Positions 22,605-34,191 are shown, numbered from the stretch's first letter. The stretch: DNA of 64,000 bases from Mytilus californianus (GCF_021869535.1 NW_026262690.1:17199001-17263000); one strand, 5' to 3'. Numbers and translations: made by a program. Notes: generated from the letters alone by a model not told the origin.

Positions 22605-23240
22605 ATCCAAAAGAACTATATTCGTCTAAAAAACGAAAATTCACAATAGGGAACGATAAATCGTCTATTGTCCCAAATTTGCAAAAAAAAAATGAAGATG
22701 TATATGTATTATCGAAGATAACGGTATGTTTTTTATTTTATTTTTTTTTTTTTTAAATAAAAGAAACAAAAATTCGAAAATTGCAAACATTTTTTTTTTA
22801 TTTAATTTTTTATAGTCGGCTACATGTAACCGAATTTGAAACACTAAAATCAATCAAAATAATCCGATTTTTTTATAACTACATAGTGAAAATAGATGTA
22901 ACTGTTGTTTTTTCTTAATTTTGTTGTTGTTTAACAAACTCGATGATGTCATTGATCGAAATATTATGATACAAATGAATCCCAGAAATGCATTCGCTTT
23001 TCAACATATAATATAGAGCTAGACTGTTGTGTGATTTAATTAATCTTGTTAAAAGTTCTTCCTAGGTTATCTTGTTGGTTGGTTTTATTTGTCGAATGAA
23101 AGTACGTCTGACTATTTTGTTGACGTTTTAATGAATCAGTATTATGACCTCTTTCATTTTCTTAGCTAATAGCAATTTAATTAATCAATGGCATATTTCA
23201 AATACTACATATAGTTCGAAAGTAAAAGATTATCGTATGT
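22605..23240 (+). repeat. Block Y'', third copy
   Basis: Same order as Y: 'cgataaatcgtctattgtcc', poly-T/A stretch, 'cattcgcttttcaacatata', and ends 'aaaagattatcgtatg'. It lacks the family C insertion seen in Y'. Confidence 0.85.
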
Positions 23241-23819
23241 TCACCGTCTATTAAATGCGTAAGGATTACATCCATTTATTGTTTTTTGCATGTTTAGGAC
23301 AAACCATTAATAAATCCAATCGAAAGGTTCGTCACAATGGTTTGACTAAACTGAAGGGTTTGAAAATCTCAAGTTCCTTAAAAGTGGTTACAACGGTTTT
23401 AAAGGACAAAATCTAGCCACACCCTTAACAGACATCGAAATTAACTTCCCCACTTTCTTATCATTTTGGTAACTAAATAAAGGTAATTTTGAGGAATTAA
23501 GACAGCCATCGATACATTTGTAATAAGAATAAACTATGCTCAGCATATCTAATATTTCTATCATAAGATATTTGACGTGTTCGCAATACAAATATTTATA
23601 AGGCTTTCATTTATCTAATGTTGTGTTATGTAATCTTATAAAGACAGGGTAATAGAATTTTACTCTTTTTCGAATTGGATTATATTCATGAAGAAGTATA
23701 CTATATAACGCAAAACAATAGTAGAATCGTGAGTGTAAATGTCTACAGAACAACAAAAGATTAATAAGGACATAAAGGTTGAGATACTTTATAAACACTA
23801 GTCTGTTTTTCAATATAAA

Positions 23820-24245
23820 TATAAAGATATGTGGTATGCTTGTCAATCAGACAACAATCCACAAAAGACCAAAGAGAGAGAATGTAAACAACTGTTATAA
23901 GTCACAATACTCTTTCAACACTGAACAAAACCAACTTGGTATAGTAGCTTTAAAAGGCACCGGTATGAAAAAATGTAAAACAGTTCAAATGGGAATCCAA
24001 AACGCTGATTACTAGTATTGCTTAAAACAATTAATGAACTACTAAATCATTACGCAAGGAACGCAAACCACAAAATAACAGGCCTGAATAAAGACATATA
24101 CATGCAGAATGTTACGGGTTAAACATGTTTGTGTGCGCTCCACTCCCTTTATAGTTGAGAAACATAAAACATAAGAACAAACTGTATAAATCAGTTGGAA
24201 AGGGTTAGATTCAGATCATCATATCGGCACGAAAAACATAACCAA
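23820..24245 (-). repeat. Family A copy, inverted, in block Z''
   Basis: Paralogue of 18533-18960 with the same inverted 3' end and head. The open frames at 23607-24015 are incidental. Confidence 0.85.
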
Positions 24246-24319
24246 AAAAACATAAAATAGCGATCAAAGATCATTCACAGTTAGCTAGATCAAAGTCAAC
24301 TTCAACTGATAAATAATCT

Positions 24320-24395
24320 TGAGCGTTTTTGAAAAAGGTAAATCCAGCAAAGTGCTTCGGACGCACCACATTTATAAAGTTTTTTTTCATGACTA
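24320..24395 (+). repeat. Family D fragment, copy 2
   Basis: 'aaaaaggtaaatccagcaaa' followed by 'gtgcttcggacgcacc'; paralogue of 19235-19320. The palindrome is degraded to AAGTGCTT. Confidence 0.45.
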
Positions 24396-24429
24396 TTTCT
24401 AATTTTAGATAAATTTTCCATACATTAAG

Positions 24430-25080
24430 CGTGTGATGTCAAGTATGATACTTTAAAACTGATTTACAAAATGCTAGCAGAACTTGAACAGGGTGCCAAC
24501 TTCTTTGACTTGAGAAATTCAAAAATGCCTCGGATACCAAGACCAGGCGTTGGACAATGCAGATGGTAACGATGCAACACATAATCCGTTGAGGGCATTG
24601 AAGACTCGGCTGACTGATTTTTTGTTGTTAACAATTACTGCTATTTACGTTCATGGACAACCATATGCTATTCTTCGTTTGTGCCAATGTTACATATAAT
24701 AGATAAAAAAAAGAAGCTGGTATATGTAATAGTGCTGCAATCTCTTTGCCAGGGTCTGAGACTGCAGTCGATACAATCAAATATAGTACTTGCACACGGT
24801 CAAGACATTTATGGACATTCAGATAGCGAAGTCTTAACCAACTACAAAAAAATACGACACTGAAATAGATGTGCACATGGCAAAACGACTAAAAGGGTGC
24901 CATTCAAACGACATATTTGAAAACCTAGGCCGACACAACTGACAGCCAAAAAAGAGAAGGGCGTGGCGGGAGGTCCAAATACCGCTGCGGCTGGCAGAAA
25001 ATGTCAAAAAAGGAAACAGTAGGACGAGGATCGCAACACATGTTTTGAAAAGTAACTGCATTAGTTTGCTTTAACATCCT
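24430..25080 (+). pseudogene. Broken paralogue of the 19375 frame
   Basis: Aligns to 19375-20013 throughout, but with frameshifts near 24520 and 24565 and in-frame stops. The minus strand has two frames (24628-24876 and 24834-25061), the latter with a hydrophobic start (VAILVLLFPFLTF) that the first copy does not preserve. Neither strand is convincingly coding today. Confidence 0.35.
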
Positions 25081-25368
25081 GCTATAGTCGTCGCTGATTT
25101 TAGTAGTAACAACACAACCAGGAATGACAAAACTGATAGAAATAGGTTCTTCAACGAAAATAAACTATACATGTCCTGACTGAGTGATGCCCGACCACAT
25201 CTGTATTGATCAGTTGCTCATCAACTTCGTCAACTACAAGCACATTTTTCAAGCACAGAGCAGCATCTGTTATGACCTCTGAAGAAGACGATCTATCAAA
25301 AGTTGAATATCGCAAAGAAATATGCAAAGGAGCTAGCACAATTAAACTTGTTCTTCTGTTTTTCATTT

Positions 25369-25457
25369 GCCGGGATTCGAACTCATGCTATTGAGATATC
25401 GAGACAACACCATGCGCACTGTGTCCAGCGCTCTAGGCCACTCGGCCAACTAGACTG
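25369..25457 (-). repeat. tRNA-derived SINE head, copy 1
   Basis: On the minus strand it reads as a tRNA-like molecule with A box 'tggccgagtgg' and B box 'gttcgaatc'. Spacing suits a class II (Leu/Ser-type) tRNA with a long variable arm. It is related to the copy at 25794-25883, so it is a SINE and not a tRNA gene. It might belong to a molluscan V-SINE-type family such as RUDI; that name is a guess. Confidence 0.75.
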
Positions 25458-25689
25458 AACTAAAAAATCAGCTTCCGGTGGCCTAGTGTGACCTTTCCTC
25501 GTCAGTAGAATCTAGAGTTGTAACACAGTACATGATATATAAGGCATGGAGATGGAATTGATTGCAGATTAGCTAAATTATCTATCGTAGAGAATCGTAA
25601 GATGCAGTCACAGAAATAATTATTTTGATAAGTACGTATAAACAAATGACAACTCTACGACAGTACCATCCATTGGGTCACCAGTTAAG

Positions 25690-25883
25690 GTGATTCACGG
25701 TTGAAAACACATATTATATTCATAATTACTCTAAATATCAGCACAATAATGTTAAATCTGCAAATTTGCGGAAGAAAATTTCTGTTCTTCTCTCGCCGGG
25801 ATTCGAACTCATGCTATTGAGATATTGAGACAACACAGCTTGCACTGTGTCCAGCGCTCTAGATCACTCGGCCACCTAGACTG
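25690..25883 (-). repeat. tRNA-derived SINE, copy 2 with tail
   Basis: tRNA-like head at 25794-25883 with the same A and B boxes ('tggccgagtga' variant). On the minus strand it is followed by a tail, 'cgcaaatttgcagatttaac' and 'gctgatatttagagtaatt', extending to about 25690. Copy 1 has a more diverged tail. Both lie in the same orientation 425 bp apart. Confidence 0.75.
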
Positions 25884-26094
25884 AACTAAAAATGATTATT
25901 CCTTAAAAGAAATTTTCCATCACCTCCTATTATTGCTTATCGCAGACCCAAAAATCTCAAAAATATACTTGTTACATCTAAAGTAAAAAAAAAAAGAGAC
26001 CTCTAAAATCGGGTGTTACAAATAATGCGGAAGAAGCAATTGTAAGTGCTGTAAAGTCGCCGACACTGGAAACGCTTTCACCAGCACAGTAACA

Positions 26095-26420
26095 AAGCAG
26101 CGATACGGCATCTATGTTACATCTAATTGTAAAACGGAAAATAGAATTTTATTCTTACTTGTGGAACTTGCAAACTGCAATATGTTGGCGAAACAGAAAC
26201 TAAATTATTAGACTTAATAATCACTAAGCTGCAAAAATATGTTTAAAAGACATGTACAATAAGCTGCAAAAATTTCTTTACACCATCCGATTTTTACCTG
26301 GATGGCTGCACGCGCCTGATGAAGCTAATTTGTTAAGCGAAATATTGCGTGACAATATAACTATTTTAATAACACTCATTCGTGTGTTAAAGTTACATTC
26401 TTAGGCATTTATATATAGAA
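26095..26420 (+). pseudogene. Penelope-like element relic with GIY-YIG domain
   Basis: Reading through one frameshift gives GIYVTSNCKTENRI, then TCGTCKLQYVGETETKLL. This is the start of a GIY-YIG endonuclease domain as found at the C-terminus of Penelope-like retroelements. Downstream, 'cctgatgaagctaatttgtt' and 'aagcgaaatattgcgtgac' (26306 on) match the typical element end. The reading frame is broken, and no RT domain is joined to it. Confidence 0.65.
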
Positions 26421-26439
26421 GTCTATAAATAGGACCAAC

Positions 26440-26640
26440 CAGCAAATTCAATATGTACCGGATCGTCGTGATTCTAGAATAACGATACTGCGCAAATAAT
26501 ATAAAAGTGTGAAGATTTGCGCATTGGTACTAATATACGATGGTAATATACGAAGATGATGTTATAAAATCGTATTGACAAATATTTCGGTTTAACAAAT
26601 AGCCTTCGTCAGTGCCAACAATTTTTACAAGAATAAGAAA
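26440..26640 (-). repeat. Second Penelope-like 3' end, inverted
   Basis: On the minus strand: 'ctgacgaaggctatttgtta', then 'aaccgaaatatttgtcaata'. This is closely parallel to the 26306 motif of the preceding relic, so two element ends face each other across about 100 bp. No coding part is visible. Confidence 0.55.
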
Positions 26641-26667
26641 ATTTGGTAAAATTTTCCATGAGACAAC

Positions 26668-26880
26668 AATCCAACAGCGACCACATGACGTGGATGTAAG
26701 CAATTATATGTGGACGTACAGCCTTCAACAATGATAAAACCCAATTACGTATAGTAAACTATAAGAGGCACCGGCGTAATAAAATGACTTGTAAAACAAT
26801 GCAAGCGAGAAAATCAGGATGATTTATGGAAAACCTTCGGCTAATTTTTTAAAGAGTTAACTCCCGTCGGTGTGTTGTAC
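26668..26880 (-). repeat. Family A fragment, inverted
   Basis: Inverse of the family A 3' half: 'atgagacaacaatccaacag', 'tggatgtaagcaattatatg', 'cgtacagccttcaacaatg', 'ctataagaggcaccgg'. The head is missing. Confidence 0.7.
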
Positions 26881-26884
26881 CCCC

Positions 26885-27600
26885 TCAAGGCACAACATAA
26901 GATAAAGACGAAAACATCAGTAGAACATATATTGACGCATTAGAATGGCACAAAGCACAAAACACTACCATAAAGCAAAAGACAAATAATAAATACCAGT
27001 CTATGAGGTCTTTGCAGTAGTATCTCATTTGTTGTGTTTAATTTTGTTTGGTGTGTAAGGGGGCAGTACACAAGATCGTGTTTCCCAGGTCTGTTTTTGA
27101 CGTTGCTCTATGAAATCCTGTATAAAGTACATTGACAATTTAATATGTAAGAAGGATTGACTTCTTATCATCAGGTTAAGTTCTTTCAGTATATTTTAAA
27201 TTGTGTAATTTTTCTATCTATTAAACCTTTTATATTTTAGAGGTAAGTGCTTTTCTGTACTGTTTTTTATTGCATTTTCTTTTTCAGATATTAAGTTGCA
27301 ATAAAGTTTTGCATTTGTAAAACAATTGAATATTTTTAGGTTGAGAATATATAAACTGCAGCTGATAAATATCCACTCATGTTCTTTAATATTACCAAAT
27401 ATCCCCGTGAACATATTTGATTGACACCTTACTACATTTTTGTTCATGACTTTCTGTTTATTATATTGACAATCAATGTTTTGAGTGTTTTCCTTCTATT
27501 GTGTTGCTGCTGGCATATGTTTATTAACTGTAAGAAGTTCATGATGGGATAATGTTTATATTTTATGTTTTTGCAAATATGCAATTCCCTTATATTTTAT
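26885..27600. other. No supported feature
   Basis: AT-rich; the 77-codon frame at 27214-27447 minus is not recognised. Confidence 0.45.
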
Positions 27601-27604
27601 AATT

Positions 27605-27815
27605 ATAAGTCAGGAATGTGGCAGTTGTTATCAAATAGTCCGTTTCGATGTATGTTGGCGTTTGTTTTTTGTAGCAGTTCAGTGTTTATGTTGTTCCGTT
27701 GTTTTCCTCTTATAGTTGATGTGTTTCCCTCGGTTTTGGTTTGTGACCCGGATTTGTTTCAGTTAAATTGATTTATGACTATTGAACAGCGGTATACTAC
27801 TGTTGCCTCTATTTA
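27605..27815 (+). repeat. Dispersed repeat, family G
   Basis: Contains 'gtcaggaatgtggcagttgt', 'gtgtttccctcggttttggt' and 'gaacagcggtatactactgt'. Short inverted pieces of its last block occur at 35185-35235 and 39055-39120 ('gtagt.taccgatgtt'). The 68-codon frame at 27565-27771 lies in it. Confidence 0.6.
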
Positions 27816-27824
27816 TAGTAAAGT

Positions 27825-28195
27825 GTTTTTCCAAAAAAAATTATTGCACGTTCTTTTTGTAAATGTTGCTCGGCAACTGACTGAATTTATAAAAAAATGG
27901 TTGAGATCTTAAACAAAATAGTCAATCCCCATATCCACGTACTTTTCAAAATTCAAAAACCTTGCTAGTGGATGTCATAGTTTCTTTATTTGTTATATTT
28001 TTTGTTATGATGGCAGATTTTTCAAGATCTCTGTTTAATTCAATCGCAAATGTTTTAGTCTCGGGCTATTTTTACATATTGTATACAAATCTGTCATTTG
28101 TTGATAATGGTATTGTTGGTTTTCAAATGCCTTTTGAATGTTTGTGTGGTTGCATTACTGTCTCATTGTCAAATACCTTACAATGTATATATTCT
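27825..28195. other. No recognised feature
   Basis: The 108-codon hydrophobic frame at 27962-28288 overlaps a second frame and runs into a family B end at 28200-28265. I treat it as chance. Confidence 0.4.
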
Positions 28196-28199
28196 TGTA

Positions 28200-28265
28200 T
28201 TCATAACCATTCTCAGTTACTCGGTTTCCGTCTTGGATTTTCCTTGGAGTTCGGTATTTTTGTTA
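28200..28265 (+). repeat. Family B 3' end fragment
   Basis: 'ggattttccttggagttcgg' followed by 'tatttttgttatcttacttt', the terminal block of family B as defined at 53705-53897. Confidence 0.7.
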
Positions 28266-28462
28266 TCTTACTTTTTATTCAAACATGAGAAAAACATTCA
28301 CTACAAAGAAAAATACCCTTAAGATATAAATTGAAATTTTTAAGCAATATCTAAGAAAGGTCTTTATTAAGGTAGCCAAAGCATACTGCTTCCAGTGGTT
28401 ATAGCTGAGGTATTGTACAAATAGTACGACATAATATTATTATGAATACTATTCATTTGTTT

Positions 28463-28670
28463 AAAAAGAGAGGCAAAAGATTCCAAAGGGACATTCAAAC
28501 TCATAAGCCGAAAATAAACTGACAACGCCATGGCTAAAAAAGACAAAGACAAACAGACAAACAATAGTACACAAAACACCACATTGAAAAATAAAGACTG
28601 AGCAACACGACCCCACCAAAAAAATGGGGGTAATCTCGGGTGCTCCGGAAGGGTAAGCAGATCCAAAATT
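28463..28670 (-). repeat. Family C fragment, inverted
   Basis: 'tgacaacgccatggct', 'gagcaacacgaccccacc' and 'gggtgctccggaagggtaag' are the inverse of the RT-element tail. The two minus-strand frames here (28367-28666 and 28461-28718) are translations of this tail and not genes. Confidence 0.8.
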
Positions 28671-28674
28671 AAAA

Positions 28675-29070
28675 CTATACTTCATTACTGTTTTAAAAGA
28701 ATGAATCATGCTACACAACAGTTCATTAAGGTAAACAAAGTTAACAAAACTTCACAACAGATTTCATTATCATTTTGACCTGATTCTACCGCTGGCGTTT
28801 GAAACTGCAGTAAGAAAGCATTATTCTGCATACTGACGTTGTTTATCATCTTAACAACGTGTAATATTGTTCTTTCATTTGTCTTTGTTCTATTATTAAT
28901 ATTACTTTTACTGTTTGGTTTGTTTTCTGTGATATCCATTTGACGTGGCTAGGTACTTATACATCCCGTCAATGTGTTTGTATTATCTTTCATTTTTACT
29001 AGTGTGTTTTGTATATGCGACTTTTTGTGTTTCTGTGGTTCTTCTAACGTGACTCTGTACTTTAAAAGAT
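28675..29070. other. No recognised feature
   Basis: Sequence between the family C fragment and an RT relic. It may be decayed element DNA but nothing is recognisable. Confidence 0.35.
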
Positions 29071-29072
29071 CC

Positions 29073-29125
29073 CGTCATTATGTTATTGTTCTATTATATG
29101 TCATTATGTTATTGTTCTATTATAA
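29073..29125 (+). repeat. Short tandem duplication
   Basis: 'gtcattatgttattgttcta' is repeated twice head to tail with a period of about 26 bp. Confidence 0.75.
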
Positions 29126-29179
29126 ATTTGAAAATACTTTGAACGACAAACGACAAATTTATTTTACTCGCGTAGTGGT

Positions 29180-29320
29180 ATTTACCATATGTGGATTCTT
29201 AAGGGTTCTGAAGAACTTCTGGACAATTATAAATCTCGGTCTATTTCTGAAATTAATTTTAACATAACTTTTGATTTTTTAACCCTGTATACCAACATTC
29301 CCCATGTGAAATTATAAAAT
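29180..29320 (+). pseudogene. RT relic with motif A
   Basis: One frame reads MWILKGSEELLDNY, then SISEINFNITFDFLTLYTNIPH before a stop. FDFLTLYTNIPH is the RT motif A context (catalytic Asp) of the same bivalve RT type whose motif C lies at 45561-46160. The frame is truncated, and the flanking sequence out to family B at 29585 shows no further RT. Confidence 0.6.
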
Positions 29321-29584
29321 TGTTTTGAATAGACATTGAATGACAAACTTTTTTCTTATGTGACGTTTACATTTTCTGACGTCAGACACGCGAAGCAATG
29401 AATGTGGGTCTTAATTTGATAGATGCTTTTGTGATTTTTTTGTAAATAATTGTTTGTTTTGATATTGTAACACAGTGATGACTGCTGTACCCATATTTTG
29501 ACTATTTTATTTATAATGTCTGTTTTGTTCACGCATCGTTGTAAATATAACGGAATTTGATAAGACTGTCGTACAAGTGAGAGG

Positions 29585-29770
29585 TTTAGCGCTATAAAAC
29601 CAGGTTCAATCCACCATTTTCTACATTTGAAAATGCCTGTACCAAGTCAGGAATATGACAGTTGTTGTCCATTCGTTTGATGTGTTTTGTCATTTGATTT
29701 TGCCATGTGATTAGGGACTTTCCGATTGAATTTTCCTCGGAGTTCAGTATTTTTGTGATTTTACTTTTTA
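29585..29770 (+). repeat. Family B copy
   Basis: Blocks 'gctataaaaccaggttcaat', 'gcctgtaccaagtcaggaat', 'cattcgtttgatgtgtttt' and the 3' end 'gtatttttgtgattttactt'. Same extent as the copy inserted in family M at 53705-53897. Confidence 0.85.
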
Positions 29771-29774
29771 CATA

Positions 29775-31805
29775 TCAATTCTTGTTTTATTATATATTAC
29801 ATGTACAATCAACATAACTTCTAGTATTATATTACGAAATGAAGAAATCGAGGACCACATAAAATATGAGCACAACATTATGTTAACACAGAAATGTAAA
29901 CCAAACTATAAAAAAAACGTCAAGTTAAAACCCATGTTGCATGTTACACTCATTACATTTAACTGTATATAAGTAGGTTAGAAGCCAAAATGGAATGTTA
30001 ACATCATCGTATGTTCAAATAAAAATTACCACCACATTCCTTCTCTAAAGACATTATTTATATATACCCGTTATCGTATTTTTGTACAGTTTATAAAAAA
30101 ACAGCACTTAGCTTAATCATCTCCTGGCTCAGATCATTCGATTAAACATTTATAAAATGCACTATGTTGACCAAATTCTGTATTTTGCTTGAGCTTGGTC
30201 AAGTTGGATTTTTATTGTTAAAGTTGCATTCATAATACTCGCATGTTGTTTGCTTTCAATTTTAATTTAAAATCTGGCTCAAATGACCAAGTGATTTCAG
30301 TTTTTAGTAGACTCATAGACAAGTTATATTAACCATAAACTTCATTTCTAATGAACCAACCTAACATACGGCTAAATCCTATACCATTCGAAAGTACAAT
30401 TGTTTTTGTCCGGTCGTCAAATATTCTTACGGTGCAATAATATAAATATTGATACCGCAAGAAATATTTATATTTAAGCACAATTTCATCATTTTTAGAG
30501 GATTTTTTAAGAATCAGTCTTCCCTGTAATGGTTACTTCATTAAATATCTTCGTGATTAGGTCTTGATAATTTTGAATCGGATTTTCACCGACCTCATAA
30601 CATCTCACCCGACCTATTGGTCCTGGTAAAATATTTAGCATAAAAAATCAATATAAATTCAAGCACCTTGGACTATTAATGTTAAGCATGCTACTGTTCC
30701 AACACGAGAAATTGGATTTAAAGAGTTCCATCCGGCGTGACGTCGTGGTGTTTTTTCTTATTCTGTAAGTTCACACATCCTTCTTCAACATGGATTTAAC
30801 TGCCTGGTGAGTAAATTCCAAATGATCAAACATATCCTTCAAACCGTTGGAGTTGGGAATTTTAAAGAAAAGAACAAATTAAGGCCGCTTAAGCACCATA
30901 AAAAGATCGACTGTGCTTTTTTTATATTTGTTTGTTAATTTCAGTATCTGTACATTCACGGTCTTCCAATATGTTTTACTCTGATGTACCCGATAAAGTC
31001 GCATCCGATTACTGTCATTTAAAAGTTGTCATGGATTATTACTACTACAATATTTTCAGGATATGCATATAATCAAGACAGACATTATTTGCTGCTGGTC
31101 CGCAATTTCAATTTAGGTATGATCAATTAATTATCTAACAGTATATTGAATCACAGGACAGTATAAGCAAGATAGTAATTTGATAGCCATAGCGTTCATA
31201 TTGTGCAATTCTTCTTTTTCTATTTTTAATCAAGTCTACATAAAACTTTGCTATATATAACCCTTTGCAAACAGGCCTGTGTTTACATGCAATTTAGCCA
31301 ATATAACAATTTTTTTGCCTGATTCTTTCAGTCGAACGATTTCATATATTTACTCTAAATAACGTCTATGACAATAATGATATCTATAGACAGTACCAGT
31401 TCACCGAATATTGCTGTATACATGCAACTAATTACCCCTTAACCACCGGGAGAATAACACAGTAGGAACCAAATAACAATTCACCGTAAAATACACTGTG
31501 CTGAAGCTGTAAAACCGAATTCGGTGCCATATAATAGTAATAAACGGCAGTGTAAATTGACAATAAAAATAAAAGCGTGATTAGATAAATGCTTAAACTG
31601 TATTTATTAAATAGATTGTAGTAAATAACATATATTCTAGATGGTGCAAAACTTCACTTACAGAGATTAATGCACGTTATTCGTATAAAAGCGAAAATGC
31701 TCTAAAACATAAATTTATACCTTTTACATATTTAAATGAGTGTATTGCTAACCACCGTAAACTTCACTTTCCGCTATATAGATAATGGCCTCTCACTAAA
31801 AAAAT
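29775..31805. other. No supported feature
   Basis: About 2 kb of AT-rich sequence. A small inverted repeat near 30440-30472 ('ataaatatt...aatatttat') is the only structure noted. Confidence 0.5.
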
Positions 31806-31809
31806 TCAT

Positions 31810-32120
31810 GGTTTGGGGACTACGTTGAACGCATCTATCCCATCGAACTTGAATTAAAGGTTACAACAGATACAGTTGAATCTGCCTCATATCTTAAATT
31901 ACATCAAGAAATTGACGATTCGGGTTGGTGGGGAACAAATGTTTGCGTCAAAACACGTGATTTCAGCTCCCCAATTGTTAGCTTTCATGTCTATGTAGTA
32001 ACATCTCTGCAGCGCCTGCATTTGAAGTATCCCTTCGAAAAAGTTACGAACGGCATTACGAGTTGGTTGACCGTTATTGAATGTCTGTTTCACAGATGAC
32101 GACGAATATATTTCATTTGA
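31810..32120 (+). pseudogene. RT relic, region after motif C
   Basis: Reads FGDYVERIYPIELELK, then TTDTVESASYLKLH, closely matching the fragment at 45561-46160. It then loses frame; a scrap resembling the C-terminal ELVDRY segment follows near 32060. The minus-strand 76-codon frame at 31899-32129 is antisense to this relic. Confidence 0.75.
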
Positions 32121-32124
32121 TGTA

Positions 32125-32430
32125 ACCACAAACCCTAAATTTTGATTTGGTCATCTATAACTGTTTATATCTCATTAAAGTCTAGAAAGAGTTGACCCAT
32201 TGCAAGATATATTTAATTGATTTATTTCCGAATTTAGGAATCAGAAAAAAAAATCAACTGTTTTAAGTCATGTTTTTTTTTCATTGAGGTATGAACTTCA
32301 TATCGGGAAATTAGTTGCTTTCTGACACTAACCTGTACATAACAACATTTTTACTCCTTGTTTTAAGATGTTCAACATAAGGTTGCTTTTATCACACATC
32401 GTGTTTTTTAGAAACATTGACCTGTATACA
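32125..32430. other. No supported feature
   Basis: AT-rich, nothing recognised. Confidence 0.45.
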
Positions 32431-32431
32431 T

Positions 32432-32564
32432 ACAATATGTGTACATTGTCGGAAAATATAACATTTTTTGTACGAGCTTTAGAAACAGGACTAAAAGTAG
32501 GGCTCGCCGAGCTTCTCGTGTTTCGTAGCTAGTCACATACATTCTGACAATGTGCATTTATTGT
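32432..32564. mobile_element. Palindromic MITE-like element
   Basis: Arms 'acaatatgtgtacattgtcg' (from 32432) and the inverse ending at 32564, with mismatches. The loop contains 'gggctcgccgagc'. The architecture resembles 3785-3925 and family M, but the arms differ in sequence. Confidence 0.65.
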
Positions 32565-32569
32565 TTTAT

Positions 32570-33200
32570 CCTGCAATTCACTCGCAATTTAATGTTTAGT
32601 TGTTCAAATCCAAATAGTTGTTGCTAATTTTTCATAGGCATCATCGACAATGGCTTAAACACGGATCGCGAAGAAGACCACATAATGGACTGAATATTTC
32701 TACACTACTTGGCAATACAGTGGTACGTAGAAAGTTTACTTATATACATTTTATAACAATCATTTAAAGCTGATATTCTCATTGATTTGAGCTTTAATAA
32801 TATCCAAAAATATCTCAAGACTTTTTATGATTATTATTATATTTGTTGTTTGCATTAAATGGAATTTGAAAAAAATAACAACTTAGATTACGACATCAGA
32901 TTTACATGTACTATTCAATTTGTTGACAGTATCATCCGTATAACAAAGTGTATGACCATATATCATACAGATTTCTCCATAGATCAATCTGGGACAATTG
33001 TACTCAATATATTATGTCCCAGGATCAATGATCAGAAATTAGTGAAAACTGGAACAGATAGAATGTACACTAACCAATATTTAGGTAAATCATATCATAG
33101 TTATTTTGAGTAATCCACTTTAAGAAGTTCTTTCAACTGAAATGAAGAATTCATTGTTAAACATTCATCTGCATACCTAATAATTGTTTTCATTAATCTA
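32570..33200. other. No supported feature
   Basis: The 84-codon frame at 32859-33113 is not recognised. No repeats seen. Confidence 0.45.
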
Positions 33201-33204
33201 AATT

Positions 33205-33420
33205 AATAGATATAAGAAGATGTGATTTGAGTGCCAATGAGACAACTCTCCATCCAAGTAAAAATTTATAAAAGTAAACCATTATAGGTCAAAGTACGGT
33301 CTTCAACACGGAGCCTTGGCTCACAACGAACATCAAGCTATAAAGGGCCCCAAAAATAACTAATGTTAAACCATTCAAACGGGAAAACCTACGGTCTAAT
33401 CTATATAAAAAACGAGAAAC
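33205..33420 (-). repeat. Family A fragment, longer subfamily, inverted
   Basis: 'gagtgccaatgagacaactc', 'ggtcaaagtacggtcttcaa' and 'cacggagccttggctcac' are inverse of the 14820 and 51270 subfamily. It is truncated before the head. Confidence 0.8.
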
Positions 33421-33424
33421 GAAA

Positions 33425-34190
33425 AACACATTTTCTGTCCGGACACATCCTAACAGTTTATTGAAACAGAATACGGTGCGGTGGATAAATGAAATTGTAC
33501 GACTGATGTACGTAATCAGGTAGGTAAATAATAGTTTCTTTCTTTATCATTTTTGTTTATTAATCTTGCATATTCATGAAGTCAGATAGCATTTGCCAAT
33601 TTCTACAATGCTAACATATATATATGTATAAATAACATTGTACGAAAATAAATAAGTTTCACTTAATTACTGATAAATTAGTGATAATGTATGTGTTCAA
33701 GGTTTGATACATATGTAATAATTTAGATATTGTGCACAGGCATTACGTATTTTTATTCTTAATATAAGATAGCCATCAGGATATTGTTTTTCCTCCATTT
33801 TAGTTGTTGTTCTTTTTATCTCTTTTACCAAGAATTTGTGAGCACCAAGTTTACTATTCCTGCAATTTCTATAGACGTACAAACGGTATAAGTAATGAGC
33901 CCATGATGTATATTTAAACATAGTACTTATTGATTTTAGACTTTATTATACAATCAAAAACAAAATTCTTTACAAAAGAGTAAAGAGGAACAACAGTATA
34001 CCAGAGTATTTTCAAACCTTAACTTACCTTATCGATACATACAATTAAAGGATAAGCAAATTCAAATACTAGCCGATGTTTAACGAATTTAATGACGTCT
34101 TAGGGTTAGATAAGAGTCAAATACCGATCTGCTATTGTGTTATACCTTATCGCTTAATATACATTTAAACATATTGTAAAAGAGTTACAC
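33425..34190. other. No supported feature
   Basis: AT-rich; the minus frame 33697-33921 is not recognised. Confidence 0.45.
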
Positions 34191-34191
34191 G

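Larger units (their letters stand above)
23240..25150 (+). repeat. Block Z'', second copy
   Basis: Matches 17830-20095 but is shorter, through deletions near 23560 and 24300. Homology ends near 25150, after 'ggaatgacaaaactgataga'. Confidence 0.8.

Noticed and set aside
25369-25883. Genuine tRNA genes
   Set aside because: Two tRNA-like copies with shared flanking tail and diverged stems are better explained as SINEs.
27962-28322. 108-codon hydrophobic frame as a membrane protein
   Set aside because: T-rich DNA gives hydrophobic frames by chance, and its end lies in a family B fragment.
28367-28718. Minus-strand frames of 99 and 85 codons
   Set aside because: They translate the inverted RT-element tail (family C), present elsewhere in other frames.
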